A stretch of DNA of 64,000 nucleotides from Arachis hypogaea (Eukaryota; Streptophyta; Magnoliopsida; Fabales; Fabaceae), in contig NC_092043.1 in NCBI RefSeq assembly GCF_003086295.3, forward strand, positions 49,132,598 to 49,196,597, read 5' to 3'. Made by a program: the position numbers and the translations under genes. The notes beneath the pieces are model-generated. The model saw nothing but the letters and a program-made list of their open reading frames with translations. It was not told the DNA's origin and did no database searches. This document shows, piece by piece, positions 51,606-64,000 of this stretch. Each line of letters starts with the position of its first letter. Positions within the stretch are counted from its first letter, which is position 1.

Positions 51606-54600
51606 CTACTTATCCCATGCAACAGCTTCAATTTCTGCTTGGGCATTTCTGTATAGCTCTAGCCTTCTTGCGAGCGAGGTTCTGCGCTGCATCACTGCCG
51701 GATCCTCATTCAGCAACGCAGATAGTTGTTTTCCCTGGCGAAAAAGACATAAAAGCATGCAAAATGTATGGTCATTGCCTCATTTTTCATCTGACTTGCT
51801 ATACAAGGAAAAAAAAAAAAAGAAAGAAAACTCACATCCTTCTTCCCCAACTCTGTGAAGAAATGATCGAGTAAGCTGCGTTTAGCCTCGCGTACTTGAC
51901 AATAAACTACAGACTTGGGAATAGTATTCCTGAGGCTTGCACATACCATGTTCACGTAGGACAATACAGTGGTTGCTGTTGTATTCAAGGAAACTCAGTG
52001 AATGTAAAATGCAGGAAAACAATGCCTAGTGAAAATGTGTATATTTGGGTTATGATTGTACCTATGCAATATATGATGATATGAAACACTGCTAAAGGAG
52101 TTTTGTTTGAATTATTGAAAAGAAGAATTAGAAAACAAAAACAAATATCTTATGTTCTTTAGCTGAATTATAGTTTCTTACCAATTCGACGAAGATAAGC
52201 ATCGCTGTATCTGTCGAAAAGCGAGTGAGTTGGATTTCCACCCTTCTCGGCATCTTGAGGAAGTTTGCGGAAAAAGTCGATAGTTAAATAAGCACATTCC
52301 ATGTCTACCAATTGCAGAGTTGCTCTCTTACTTTCTTCTCTCATCCTCTCCAATGATTCATTGGCTGCAGCTCCAAGTTCTACTTTAAGGGTGGGATATT
52401 GCTTTAGTTCCTATAATTAAAAGAGATTGCAGCCAGTAAGACGCTGAACAAAAAAAGATATATCAACTTTGGTATATTGTTGAATTATTATAAAATCACT
52501 ATAGTATATATAATTATATACAGACACGAAAGATAAAAATAAACAATGAATTACTTGCCAGGGTTTCACTCATAGATGTCTTGATCAGATCCTTCAAAAT
52601 TCCATGAACCTGAAAATTATAGAAGTTTAATATCAATTGAGTAACTTGCACCGGTCACTACAACTAATATTGTGTTACATGAAAACATACCATATCAACA
52701 GCTGCTTCAGCAGGGCCCCTAATAGATACTACACAAGATTCAATAAGACGGCGGTATCCTTGCTCAGGAGCGATGAGGTGAGGTTGATATCCATCTGCTT
52801 CAGTTATTAGTTTTCGCACCGTGTCCATTGAAAGATGTTTGTCAAAGTGTAGCCTTTTAAGAGCTGCTGGAAACTGATTGTCAAATACTTGGTAAATTTT
52901 ATCACCACCAGGGCGTCTGTAGAAATTTAAGCGTTCCCAAAATCAATTTTGATCTGGCTGAGTTGAAAGCATTTCATGTTTTTCATTGTATAAACCAAAC
53001 AATAGGGAAGGACGTACATTCCATCAAGATGATCTTTAAATATCTGATCAAAACTTCGACAGATTTCCATTACCGTGTACAACTTCCCCTGAAAATGATG
53101 AAAGACAATTACAAATTGAATTTTCTTTGTTACTTTGTCATTTGGTGTTGGGAGAGGGTTGGAGGATGTGGCTTACTCCAGTATCTGCAGCAATAGGTTT
53201 CCCAATGCGATTTAGTTCCATTTCCAAATCCATGATTGTCTTACTAATTAGTGACTGAAGGCCTGGGATCCGAGACTTTATGACAGTTTCCAAATGCTGA
53301 TTTAACAAGCATTGAGAAACAAAAAGGACAATAATCAACAACACATTTTTTAAACAAATCATTTGGTAATCCAAAATCAGCACTTAATGCAATTTCAAGT
53401 ACTACAGATGACATTATTAAGAGAATTACAGTTTAGGCATACCTTAGATAGCACCTTTCCTAGATGCACTGAGCCCATTCTGCTTGCGAGATGTCTATAT
53501 TCTGGAGTAGTTTCAAAATACTCTTGCTCTCTACGTCGAGCAGCAATCATATCAACATTTTTGTTGATATCTGCTTGGGAGCGGTTGACAACACCAATCC
53601 AAGGGAAATTTAGCTTATATGCTTTCCCTTCAAGGATCTAGAAAAGGGAAACAGGAAGAAGAACTAATAAGATGAAGTGACTTTAAGAACTATAACTACA
53701 TATGGTTAATTCCATTTCTTGTGTTGAGACTTGCAAAGACAAATATAAGCCAAGATAATAATTTTTCATCGTCCAATCCACTGAGTAGATATTCAACATA
53801 AGGAAAATGACACTTGTCGAACTGCAGATGATAATTACCAATGTGACATACTGGCATTTTTCTGACATATAGTTGTAATCCTACTTGTATATACTATGGC
53901 CATAGTTCATACTGTTTTCACTAATCACAAACTAACTCTTCCTATGTAGAAAACTTTAAAGACACCAGAGGGGAAGGATTTTGAAATGGCAAATTTTCCA
54001 TATTGTGAGAGGGAAGAGAATACTTACATCCACGGCATCCGTACCCTTGTCCATAAGATCAATCTTTGTCAAAACTCCAAATGTCCTTTCCCCTAAAAGT
54101 TTTGATAAATGAGTTAAACCGAGAAGTGTTACAACGATTTTCAGAAACAACTAAACTTCAGCCACATGGTAATCCTACCATCCAATCAATTGCTATTAAA
54201 ATTATACTGTCTTTGTTATTATTGACAAATCATATAAAAATTCCTATGCTTAGTTAAGGAGCCGGCAATAAAAACTTGAAGAAACAAAGCTTATTGTTCT
54301 GTTCTTGGATGTCACAAACCTTTCTTATTATTTACAATATCAACATCTTCTATAGTTTCAGTTTAGCTAATTTATGCAATTAATTAAATATAAAAAATTT
54401 AAGTAACAAATTCCATCAATCCAAGTGCTTTATGTTCAGCACTTACCTTTAGGGTCTACTTCACGGGAAATCTTAATTGCATCTGAGGTAGCAAGATCTT
54501 GATTAGCCGGAGATATTGCCAAAATGATGCAATTTGGCTGCAATAAGTAAAATTTCATAACTACTTTAAAATCTCAATTACATGATTGTAAATTTAGCTT

Positions 54601-56435
54601 GCACCACATTTTCTCAACAATGCAAACCTTTCATACTGCTATGTTATAAGCATATTTCTTTCCTCAATATACACACATGCATGTATTCACTGTTTAAGAA
54701 CTATTACCTTTTCGATAAAAGCCCGAATCATATTTTCAATGTCTTGCACAATGCTATCTGGTTGACCATCTGTAATAACCCGACCAAAATTTAGCGATTA
54801 CTATAAAGGTGTCTTTTTTCATAGTATAATGCAGCTAGAAATCTGGTCTTAATGTTTTATAGGAAAAATTCAAGTTTTGGAACTCACCAACGGCGACTTT
54901 TGTAAGTCCAGGAAGATCAACCAGTGTTAGATTAACAACTGCCAAAATCACCAAATTAAATGGATGAAACAAATCTTTCAAACTTGTAAATAATTGAAGG
55001 ATGCATAACGTTGCTGCTGAAAAGAAAATGATTGCTACTAAATATGTTATATAAATCTTGTCTCACCATGAGGGGAGTAGATACTAAGATGGATAGGAAC
55101 AGAAGAAATGCCCTTGGTTCGACCAGTTTCTCTGTCAGTCTCATCAGAGATCTCTTGCCTAACGGCAGCTAAAGAAAAGGAAAATTAGTATCCACTAAAG
55201 AAACGGCAGCATACAGATTAATATCAAAGTAATTAAACTCGAGAGTTCAGCTAAACCAGCGAATCGCAGGTAAAACCGAACTTGCAAGAGTTTATTCTTG
55301 AATGAATTTGGGAAACTAAACTTCTAAACTTGTTAGACTGTACAGGTTAACAGGAGAATTTGAGAATTCTTGGTTGTTATTATTATTAGAACTAGTTATC
55401 ACTTAATTATTACAAAATAATCATAAGCAACATTTATCAGATACGTAAGTACAATACATACATGACAGGGGAAAAAAAGGGGGGGGGGGGGGAGATAGTG
55501 ATTATTAAAAAGGGAAAAATAGTTCATGTTGCACAATTACCAAAATCAGTAAACTTCTTCCTTGGAAGATGCATAAACTCTGCATACTCCCTCCCTTCGT
55601 CAATCTTATGAAGTTGCAAAACAAGAGGACGCCGAGTTACGATACCTGCAATTATAAACAAAATAGTTCACTATTAACAGATTCATATCATGGAGACAGA
55701 GATTAACATCAATCAATCATAAGGCACATAACTGTGTGCCTTGTAATTTATTAACTTGTTCATCAAAACACCTTATAATCTAAAGCTTACTAAGATAACT
55801 TTCTTTTTCCATAATATTAAATCTAATTCAAGCATGCTCAGAAAATATGTCTGGATTAACTTACTTAGGTACATTCAATTCATATTTTATTTTTTTCAAA
55901 TTTAATCAAATTCAATATACACAACAGAATGAAGTTACCAGATCCACGAGGCAAAAAGTCCTTTCCGACAATACTCTCCAACACCGAAGATTTTCCAGAG
56001 CTCTGCAATATCATTAACTAAATTAAACAAAAATAATCGATCGCAAAAACCTAAGCTGCATTCATTCGGTGGAATCTCAGTACAAGAACGAAAGAAAACA
56101 AAGGAAACATGAAAAACCAAATGTGATCTATCAACATAAACCAAATAATAACAAAAATCATATTAATGAATCAAATTACAATTTCAATGGAGAAAATCAA
56201 ATATTCCAAAAGATTTAAAACCGTAATGTATATCGCATCGGCATTGTAGCGGAAATTGTTGCAATTTAAAACCGAATGAAGAAATGAAGAGAGAAACCTG
56301 GCCGCCGACGACTGCGATAGAGGGAAGGGCGTCCCAGAGAGTGGGAACGGCACCTTCTTTGCCGTCCTCGCCGTGGTCGCCGAGGGCGGTGCATGCTCTC
56401 TGTATCTTGTTCACAAGCTGTATCAGATTCTCCAT
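51606..56435 (-). CDS. DRP1A: Dynamin-related protein 1A-like GTPase
   Basis: 16 exons: 56435-56298, 56002-55939, 55645-55541, 55168-55067, 54938-54888, 54769-54708, 54537-54447, 54092-54028, 53637-53443, 53296-53177, 53088-53018, 52916-52691, 52609-52559, 52410-52182, 51975-51836 and 51734-51606. Total 1839 nt, 612 aa, matching the ~610 aa of plant DRP1 proteins. The intron after 52559 starts with GC; all others are GT-AG. GTPase motifs are intact: G1 GGQSSGKSS (44-52), G3 DLPG (144-147), G4 TKID (213-216). The middle and GED regions follow ([51 protein letters not shown]), ending AVAWDK. There is no PH or Pro-rich domain, as expected for the plant-specific DRP1 class, which acts at the cell plate and in clathrin-mediated endocytosis. 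The opening [20 protein letters not shown] favours DRP1A over DRP1C/E. Confidence 0.95.
55479..55492. repeat. Homopolymer G tract (14) in a DRP1A intron
   Basis: Fourteen G preceded by GGGGAAAAAAA, about 50 bases below exon 3, in the intron between exons 3 and 4. It is on the plus strand, so it is a C tract in the pre-mRNA. Confidence 0.97.
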
Positions 56436-57420
56436 TTCTCAACTCAGCGAATTGATTACCGAGTTGCCGGCTGAGTTAGTTAGTTAGTTAGTTAGTTAGC
56501 CGAGTCGACTCGGCGGTGACACGGAGATGAAGAATGAAGAATGAAGAAGCAGAGAGAGAGAGAGAGAGTGTAAGAGAGAAATGAAAGGAAGAAAGGAAAA
56601 AAAGGCGGTTTGAAATGTTCCCAAAGTTCGTTGGAGGATCCTTTTTATAGTTTTAAGTGAATGTACAATATTGCCCCTCTTCTACCCGCCCTTTTTCTAA
56701 TTAACCTGTCTATCCATTAACTAAGGCATATCTTTCTTTTTTCTTTCTTTTTAAGTTTAATCTTGGGGTAAAGAAGGTTGTTAAATATTTTAAAGTTTTA
56801 TTTTGTTTTAATTTTATTTTAAAAAAAAAAATTATTTGTATTAAATATATTTTTTATAGTTAAATTTTTAAAAAATTTAGGATTAATTCAATAATAATAT
56901 AATAATGTATGATAACTAGTTTTAGTTTGTTTGTGTTGATTTGTTCTCGTAAAATTGTTACTGAATTAGTCTTAAGATTTTTAAAAAATTAGTCGTCATG
57001 GGTATATTTAATGTAAATAAAAAAAATTTTGGGACAAAATTAAAATAAAAATAAAATTTTAAAATATTTTTTAAATTTTTAAAAATTTAAAAATAAAAAA
57101 TACTACTTTATCCCTAATTTTGGCATGAATATATATGAATGGGTAAATAAACATAATTCTAAAATATTCAAATTGTATCAAAACTAAATTTTTATTTTAT
57201 AAAATTTATATTCTTTATGTTATTTTGGGTTGAAGATACTTACGAGTTTATGAAGTCATTTTATTTATTTCATAAGTTTAAATTAACAATTTGAGTTTAT
57301 TTATCGAATAAGTTATACTTGAATTTTTTTTTTTATTTGAATAGCTAATAAGCTAATAATATAACTAATAAAGGTAAGAAGAGTTAATCTATTTAAAATA
57401 TAAAAGTTAAGCAGTTCAAT
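56436..57420. other. DRP1A promoter/leader and AT-rich flank
   Basis: 56436-56620 is the likely leader and core promoter of DRP1A, with a (TTAG)n run at 56476-56499 and a (GA)n run at 56551-56569. After 56700 the DNA is AT-rich with no feature. Confidence 0.55.
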
Positions 57421-60400
57421 ACACGAGGCACAGAACAGTATTCCCCCCAATTTAGCATCATCGGTGGTGACGACACGTTGCAGCAAAGAACAGTGTTCCC
57501 TCCGGTGCGCCGAAGCGGGGATTTTCCTGCACAATTCCATTCTCAAAATCAAATTGCAGTTTAGGGTTTCAGACATATTCAAACGAGTTGCAACTTAAAG
57601 TGTTGTCGGTAATGGTTCTATAATTCACGGGTAAGCATAGGATTCTTGCATAACTCAAGCGCCTCGATCATGACATCAAATTCCTTCAGGTTCTTTCTTT
57701 CTTTCTTATAATTTTGATTTGCTTACTAATAAAGTGGAATCTAATTTTGTTGCAAGCAAACTTCTTTGCAAATTCTGAATTGTCTGTTATCCGTCCGAAT
57801 TTCTTGCCAAGTTTATTGCTATTCATTTTTCTTTTAAATTCATTTCCTGTGTTTTCTTAAACTATGCAGAAAAAATTGAAAGAGCTTGAGAAAGCAGATA
57901 ATGTGTATCATTTTATTAATATCTCTGCCTCTCTCTCTTTTTTTTTTTTTTGTTCTTGACCATTTTCCTTATCTTCCCTTAGGAGGAACAAGGTGTAGAA
58001 CATCTCTTCAAACACTTGCAGAATTTTTCAGACAATACGTCACAGCATTTTGATATTGTGTGCATTCTTTTTTTATTTCCTATCATACCTATTATTCATT
58101 TGTTTCTTTCAAGTCATTCATGTTTCATAAAGATATATTTCCAATGAAAATTGTGAATCAAATAGGTATCTATTTAGAATCACCCCTATAGTGTTTTGAC
58201 AAACCCCAATTCAATTTCTAATTGGTTTGGCTGAGCTAATTATTGTTTCACATATTTGAATTTGATATGCTTTTTATTGCTCTGTAATACATTCCATTAT
58301 CACATATAAAAAGTTCTCATCGTCTCATCAAGTTTATCTATTTATTTATTTATTTAAATTATATTATTTTGGTGACTTTGTTTTAACTGATATTGTGCAT
58401 GCTCTGTTTTCAGGTCCTTTATTTATTTAATTAATTTTGTTCATTGCAAGAGATCCGTTAACTCTTTTAAACCTCTATATTTAGGAGGATAGGTGGGAAC
58501 ATGGTAACTAACTTCATCCATTCTAATAAATTTCTTTCATCAAATCTATAATTGTCCTTTATTTATATATTTGGTCATTTATTTGTGTTTTGGCTTCTAA
58601 AGGTTCGAGTTAGAGGATAACCTTTGTACAAAGTTGACAGTAAATTGGGTGAAGGTGAGCGTCTATTGCAGCCTCTGGTTTTCAAAGTTATTTGAAACTT
58701 TTGGTTTGAGATTAATTTTGATTTTAGTTGACTTCTACTTTTTATTTCTCAAATGGCACTAAAATTTGGGATAAGATCAGCAAAGGCAAAACATATCTTG
58801 ATTTGGCAATAAATTTGGGCACTATAACTATAGCCCTTTTTATGAGTGGCAAATTCATTATATTTTCCTTTAATATCTTGATTGTAAATATCCTTCATTA
58901 CACATTTCTATATTGACGAGGTAGAAGATACTAGCAGAGATAGAGACAATTGACAAAAAAAGGTCAATAAAGTTTGTTGTCATGTCTGTGTATTACAATT
59001 TTCTTCAAGATAGGTATCTTTTTAAAATGGAATTTTATCCAAAATGATTGTATATTTTTAAAAAATTAGAAAATACTAATTTTTTTATCTTACAATAAAA
59101 TACATAACAGAAAATGAGTGAAAATGGAGAATAAAAATGCCAGATAAAAAGAGGTAATACTGATAATTTTTTATCAAGGATCTAATTCATTTGAATTAAG
59201 AAAAAGCAACGGTAAATATGGAAGAATAATTTGTAACTGATGATGTTATTGCAACAATTGATGAACTCAAAGAATTTGAAATGCTACAATGTGGTTACTA
59301 TTTTGTTTCATTGTTTATTTTTCATTAGTTGAAGTTAAGATGATGGCATTGATTATTTTTAACCTTTTCTTCCTACTAGGCGCATCTTTGATTGGTTCAT
59401 TTGTCAATTCAAAAATTCTTGTTGCATTTTCTGTTCTTACTGGAAAGAATTCATGCAATATTTTGAAATACAAGAGTCTGATCTTGAAGTAATTCAAGAC
59501 CTTTGCTATTTTTTAGATTTCATTTGATATATACATTTTCTATTTAAGAGGCATAATCTATTGAATTTGCATTTATACATCATTAGGTAAGTACTTTAAT
59601 TATTCTGTCTCTTTGACAGTGTGATTGTTTGAATTGGTGGCATGTTTTTTTGGCTATGATACCCAGATATTTATTTCATTTCATTTTGGATTTCATATAC
59701 ACGATTAAAAAAATCATTATTCCTTCTTTAAATTTGTGTTTATTATGCCACATCAGTCCCCAATGATTCTTTCTGTTTCTGATTGTGTGCATCAACGTTA
59801 CTGATTTCATCTGATTTCTTACTTATAGTAATTCATTTGTGAAATTCTAACTGAAGATATGAGAGATATATCAAGGCATTTTTCTCTTTCAATCATACTC
59901 CAAGTGTAATTAATAACCAAAACTTCTATTTTACAATTCATTCTATTTTAAGCAAGAACGGAGTTGTCACAATATCAAAACAAGAAAATTTGATGCAGCT
60001 TTGTCTTTGGTGCATCTATTCTTTTATAATATTTGTTTTATACATAAAAGAGAATTGTAATCTTACTTTAAGTTACTTACATATATCATATGTCTAGACT
60101 GATAATAAGGTAAGTGAGGTGATATAGAGTTTAAAATAATTAAATTATGTTATTCACCTAAGGTCCTACACTATCCCATCTAAATTGAACATTGCTAATT
60201 GCCATTGTAACGGATGCAATTTTCAATTCTCATGGCCGCATTCAAGGTTTTTTTTTACATTTTTGAACTTCTTAAATATCAGTTTGTTTATTTATTGTTG
60301 TTTTGATTGGTGTCGAATGACTAATATGTGATTAATGACCCGGTTTTATCAGGTTGAGGCTTAATTGGTCACGAACCTCATCTCGCACAACACGTTTGAT

Positions 60401-60890
60401 GAAAATGCTCCCTACACATTCACTGTGTTATCATTTTGAGTTACGGGCTCTGAAAACATTGTTTAAGTGGCTAAAGCAAATTACAAATTCCATAGAGAAA
60501 TATTTTTTTGTTGGTTTCATGGTTTAGTTGCTAGATGCAGAGGATGATCCTTAGTTGATAAATCTAATGGCTTCTTAAGATAAGCACTTTTTTATCTAGA
60601 GAACATTGAAGGCCAAAAAAACAGGTAGATTTAAGTCCACATGATGCTTCTAATGAACCTTAGGTAAATATTGCAAGTTTGTTCTTTCTTTTTGTTTCTT
60701 CTTCTTACATTTAATTTTTGTATTTTTAGAAATACACGCTTATGTTCTATTCTTGATGATGATTTGATTATAGAGAAGTTCTCCGCAGCAATTAGTGCGT
60801 CCATCATTGGTGTAATTAGAATGGAGACATCACTTGGAAAATATGGCATTAGGGATTGAAGAAAATCTCATGCCCTAAGCTGTTCAAGCT
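57420..60890 (+). other. Exon-like scraps of an unidentified gene
   Basis: The base composition is less AT-rich than the desert, and there are several plus-strand pieces flanked by plausible AG and GT borders. KKLKELEKADNVYHF follows ACTATGCAG at about 57868. EEQGVEHLFKHLQNFSDN follows CCCTTAG at about 57982. FELEDNLCTKLTVNWVK precedes GTGAGC near 58655. FDWFICQFKN and WKEFMQYFEIQESDLEVIQ lie at about 59392-59500. RLRLNWSRTSSRTTRLMKML follows TTATCAG at about 60351. I could not connect them in phase and recognise no family. It could be a decayed gene, a low-expressed real gene, or chance. The promoter side would be near 57430-57560. Confidence 0.3.
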
Positions 60891-60894
60891 GTGA

Positions 60895-61098
60895 TGTTGA
60901 TGGTTTGATGAATCAGAAAGGATTAAGAGAGGGAGAGAGATAGGTTCTTCTCATTATTTGAGAGAATGAAAAATCCCCTTAGAAAATATTTGTTGAGTTA
61001 TTACACCTTATATACTATGTACTTTTTTTTATGTACTCTCACTAAAAAATAATTACAATGGTAAACCTATTATTGATAAAGAAATAATCTAGGTAACA
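60895..61098 (-). repeat. 3' LTR of the copia element
   Basis: On the element's strand it begins TGTTACCTAG directly after the polypurine tract and ends CCATCAACA, giving imperfect TGTTA/CAACA ends. A TATATAAGG box lies at 61014-61006. Length about 204 bp. The right border (61098) is firm. The left border is inferred from the terminal CA, because the partner LTR is outside the window. Confidence 0.6.
61006..61014 (-). promoter_or_regulatory. TATA box inside the LTR
   Basis: TATATAAGG on the minus strand, about 85 bases into the LTR, positioned as expected for the U3 promoter of a short copia LTR. Confidence 0.5.
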
Positions 61099-64000
61099 CC
61101 CTCCCGCAAGCTAGAATTGTGTAAATCTAACAATCCTAGCTTGGAAACATTGGCAAGAAAAGGACCCGGTGGCAGAGCTTTGGTAAGAAAATCAGCAAGT
61201 TGATCATTGGAACGAACTGGCATAAGATGAATGAGACCAGACAAATGCTTTTCACGAACAATGTGGCAGTCCACTTCAATGTGTTTAGTTCTTTCATGAA
61301 AAATGGGATTATTGGCAATGTGAATGGCTGACTGGTTGTCACAGAATAGAGTGATAGACTTTTGAAGCGGCAAGCCAATGAAATCCATTAAGAAAGATAA
61401 CCAACTAGCTTCACAAGTGGCAACAGCAAGAGACCTATATTCAGCTTCTGCAGAGGACTTGGCAACTGTGGTTTGCTTTTTACTCTTCCAGCTAATGAGC
61501 GAGTTCCCAAGCATGAAGCAATAACCGGAAATGGAGCGACGAGTATCGGCATAGGTAGCCCAGTCAGCATCGGCAAATCCAGTGAGATGCAGATTAGAAG
61601 TAGAGGAGAAGAAGAGACCAGTTGCAGGTCGGCCTTTTAAATATCGGAGTACACGAAAAGCAGCCTGTAGGTGAGAAGTTGTTGCACAGTCTAAAAATTG
61701 GCTCAAACGTCCCACAGCATAAGAGATATCGGGTCTAGTATTTGTGAGGTAAAGGACTCGGCCGATGAGCTGTCTATAAACAGTGTTGTCTGTTAAAATG
61801 GTACCTGATTCCTTTGAAAGTTTCTGACTATAATCAAATGGAGTAGAGAGAGGCTTGCAATCTAGATAACCAAAATCTCTGAGAAGGTCCATGGTGTACT
61901 TCCGCTGATAAATGTGAATTCCAGAGTTAGAGCGTGCTACTTCCATTCCCAAGAAGTATTTGAGATCACCAAGATCCTTTATTTTGAATTTGTCATCCAA
62001 ATCTTGCTTGATGGAATTGATTTCACCAATGTCATTCCCGGTTAAAACCAAGTCATCAACATATACTAGAATGGCAGTGAAGCTTTGAGATTGTTTCTTA
62101 ATGAAGAGGGAATGATCATCAAAAAACTGCTTATAACCAGCATCCACAAGAGTCTGAGTGAGCTTAATGTTCCATTGCCTGCTTGCTTGCTTAAGCCCAT
62201 ATAGAGATTTTTGCAATTTACAAACCAAACCTGGTTGTGACACAGCCAAACCGGGTGGTATCTTCATATAAACTTCTTTGTCCAAATCTCCATGAAGGAA
62301 GGCAGTGTTGACATCCAGCTGTTTCAAATGCCATTTCTTTGCCGCTGCTAATGCTAACATTACTCGTAGGGTAGTCATTTTGACAACTGGACTAAAAGTA
62401 TCACCATAATCTACTCCTTGCACTTGAGTGAATCCTTTTGCAACTAGCCTCGCTTTGTGCCTTTCTATGGTGCCATCGGGATTGAATTTTACCCAAAAAA
62501 CCCATTTGCAACCCACAGCCTTCTTGTCCTTTGGGAGTTCAGTGAGACACCAAGTTCTGTTCTGATCTAGAGCTGTCAATTCATCTTGTATTGCCTTTCT
62601 CCAACATTCATGTGCAGCCGCTTCCTCATAAGTGCTAGGTTCTTGATTTGAGGTGATGGCTAGAGAAAGTGACTTATATTTCGGGGTTAGTTTATCATAT
62701 GACAAGTGTTGTGAGATAGGATATAAAGAGTTAGAGTTGGAAACATTGCTAGAGTGAGCTGTGTGGGTTGTCATACAATGATAGTCCTTCAAATAAGCAG
62801 GCGGTTTCTTGACTCTTTCAGACTTTCTAGTAATGCAGTCATGTGTGATGTCAGAGTGTTGTGATGCAGGTGCATTATCAGTGTGTGGTGTGGTAATGGG
62901 TGCAATGGTGTGTGAGGAAATTGGTGAGTGCATTGAGCTTGAGAAATGTTCATTTGAATCTATGAGTGTGGTATGTGTGGGTGATTGCAAATGATGTGTG
63001 GATGGTGTATCATATTGAAAAAGATCAATGCATTGTGGAGTACGAATGGGCACTACAGAAATGTCAGTGCTAGTGGAATGTAAAAATGGAAAATGAGTTT
63101 CATAAAAAATTACATTTCTGGATATGAAAATTTCCTTTGATTTTAAATCAATAAGTCGAAAACCCTTTGTTCCTAATTTAAAACCAAGAAAAGCTGTTTT
63201 TCTGGCTCTTGGGTCTAATTTTGTTCTTGAATTTGTTAATGTGGAGGCATATGCAAGAGAACCAAATACTCTTAAATATGAAAGGTCAGGTAAGTTGCCA
63301 TACAAAAGCTTATAAGGACTAGCATTATTCAGATTAGTGCTGGGCAGCCTATTAATTAGGTGAATGGTGTGAGCAACTGCGTATTACCAAAAACAATGTG
63401 GAATTCCTGATTGAAATAGCAGTGCTCTAGCAACACCTAAAATATGATGGTGTTTTCTCTCTACAATCCCGTTTTGCTCTGGTGTTTCTACACAAGAAGT
63501 TTGGTGTAAAATTCCAGTTGATGCAAAAAAGGATTTTAGAGTGAATTCTGGCCCATTGTCGGTCCTTATACACTTAACTTGTTTTTCAAAATGTACTCTG
63601 ACAAAATTCACAAAATTAATAACCAATTGTGATGCTTCAGATTTGGTTTTCATAAAAAAAATCCAAGTGAATTTGCTCTTACCATCCACCACAGTCAAAA
63701 AATACCTATGTCCTTCATTGGAAGGGACAGAAATAGGACCCCAGATATCCATATGAACTAAATCAAAACAATCTTTTATTTTAGTTGTACTAAGATTAAA
63801 AGATAATTTCTTTTGTTTTGCAAAATGACATGAATCACAAGGAAAATTTGAAGCAATACTATCTATAAAAGGATAATACTTCTTCAGAAAAATCAATTTA
63901 TGCATGGGTATGTGTCCTAATCTAAGATGCCAAATGTTGTTGTGCTCACTGTGTGAAGGTGTGGTGGGATGAGTAGTAGTAGTAGTTACCGCCAATGAAG
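61089..64000 (-). pseudogene. Copia pol polyprotein with one premature stop
   Basis: A single frame from the window end to the stop at 61091-61089, broken only by TAA at 63386-63384 after ...GIPHCFW. Upstream part: HLRLGH and CDSCHFAK (zinc-binding H2C2), then integrase with its three acidic residues in VHMDIWGP, RTDNGPEF and NGIVERKH. Downstream part: integrase C-terminal region, a Ser/Thr/His-rich linker, reverse transcriptase (TAFLHGDLDKEVYMKIPPG; YVDDLVLTG), and RNase H (GFADADWA, SSAEAEYRSLA, HIEVDCHIVREKH), ending LREGVT within the polypurine tract and LTR edge. The stop falls within the integrase, so a full polyprotein is not made unless it is read through. Described only; it is a genomic transposon. 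Confidence 0.92.

Larger units (their letters stand above)
60895..64000 (-). mobile_element. Ty1/copia retrotransposon, 3' part, runs off the window
   Basis: In minus orientation the order is GAG-pre-integrase zinc motif, integrase, reverse transcriptase, RNase H, polypurine tract and 3' LTR, which is the copia order. The 5' LTR, gag and protease lie beyond 64000. The reading frame is open except for one stop at 63384-63386, so the copy looks young. The polypurine tract is GCGGGAGGG next to the LTR start. Confidence 0.93.

Noticed and set aside
1..64000. tRNA, rRNA or organelle insertions
   Set aside because: I saw no cloverleaf with a GTTCGA-type arm, no rRNA words and no chloroplast or mitochondrial gene pieces, though a computed scan would be more sensitive.

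Overview
The window is plant nuclear DNA, almost certainly from a dicot and possibly a legume. The lineage is my inference from protein resemblance and from MITE families; nothing here proves it. The evidence for a plant is intron-rich genes with GT-AG (one GC-AG) introns and AT-rich introns, plant-specific families (ATX, REC/CLU, DRP1, an RMF-type F-box protein), and plant transposon relics (Ty1/copia, LINE, MITEs). I rebuilt five multi-exon gene models by hand from splice sites and reading phase. Four of them close in frame from ATG to stop.

Layout: 1122-5101 (-) is an F-box protein of the At3g61730/RMF type (8 exons, 319 aa). 6236-12774 (-) is a trithorax-type H3K4 methyltransferase of the ATX3/4/5 class (22 exons, 1011 aa; PWWP, PHD, extended PHD, SET, post-SET). 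13.2-33 kb is an AT-rich gene desert with decayed transposons (a TIR element, two LINE 3' halves in opposite orientation, LTR-like scraps), one orphan promoter-like patch at 14.0-14.6 kb, and a GC-rich compound minisatellite at about 31.46-32.57 kb. 33569-44582 (+) is a CLU-family protein, closest to REDUCED CHLOROPLAST COVERAGE 1 (23 exons, 1863 aa). 45749 to about 48.75 kb (-) is a cytochrome b561/DOMON gene that converges on REC1 and whose frame is broken at two compensating positions. 51606-56435 (-) is a dynamin-related GTPase of the DRP1A type (16 exons, 612 aa) with one GC-AG intron. 57.4-60.9 kb holds exon-like scraps that I could not identify. 60.9 kb to the window end is a Ty1/copia element on the minus strand, nearly intact except for one in-frame stop.

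The genes do not form an operon or an obvious pathway. They are ordinary housekeeping or regulatory plant genes: chromatin marking, SCF ubiquitin ligase adaptor, organelle abundance control, membrane redox, and membrane fission. The most unusual DNA is the minisatellite about 1 kb upstream of REC1. It is built from three short monomer types that all begin with GCCACG, its period follows 41+23n bp, and it carries about 28 ACGCG cores, which are candidate CAMTA/CGCG-box sites. I did not find a clearly new protein system.
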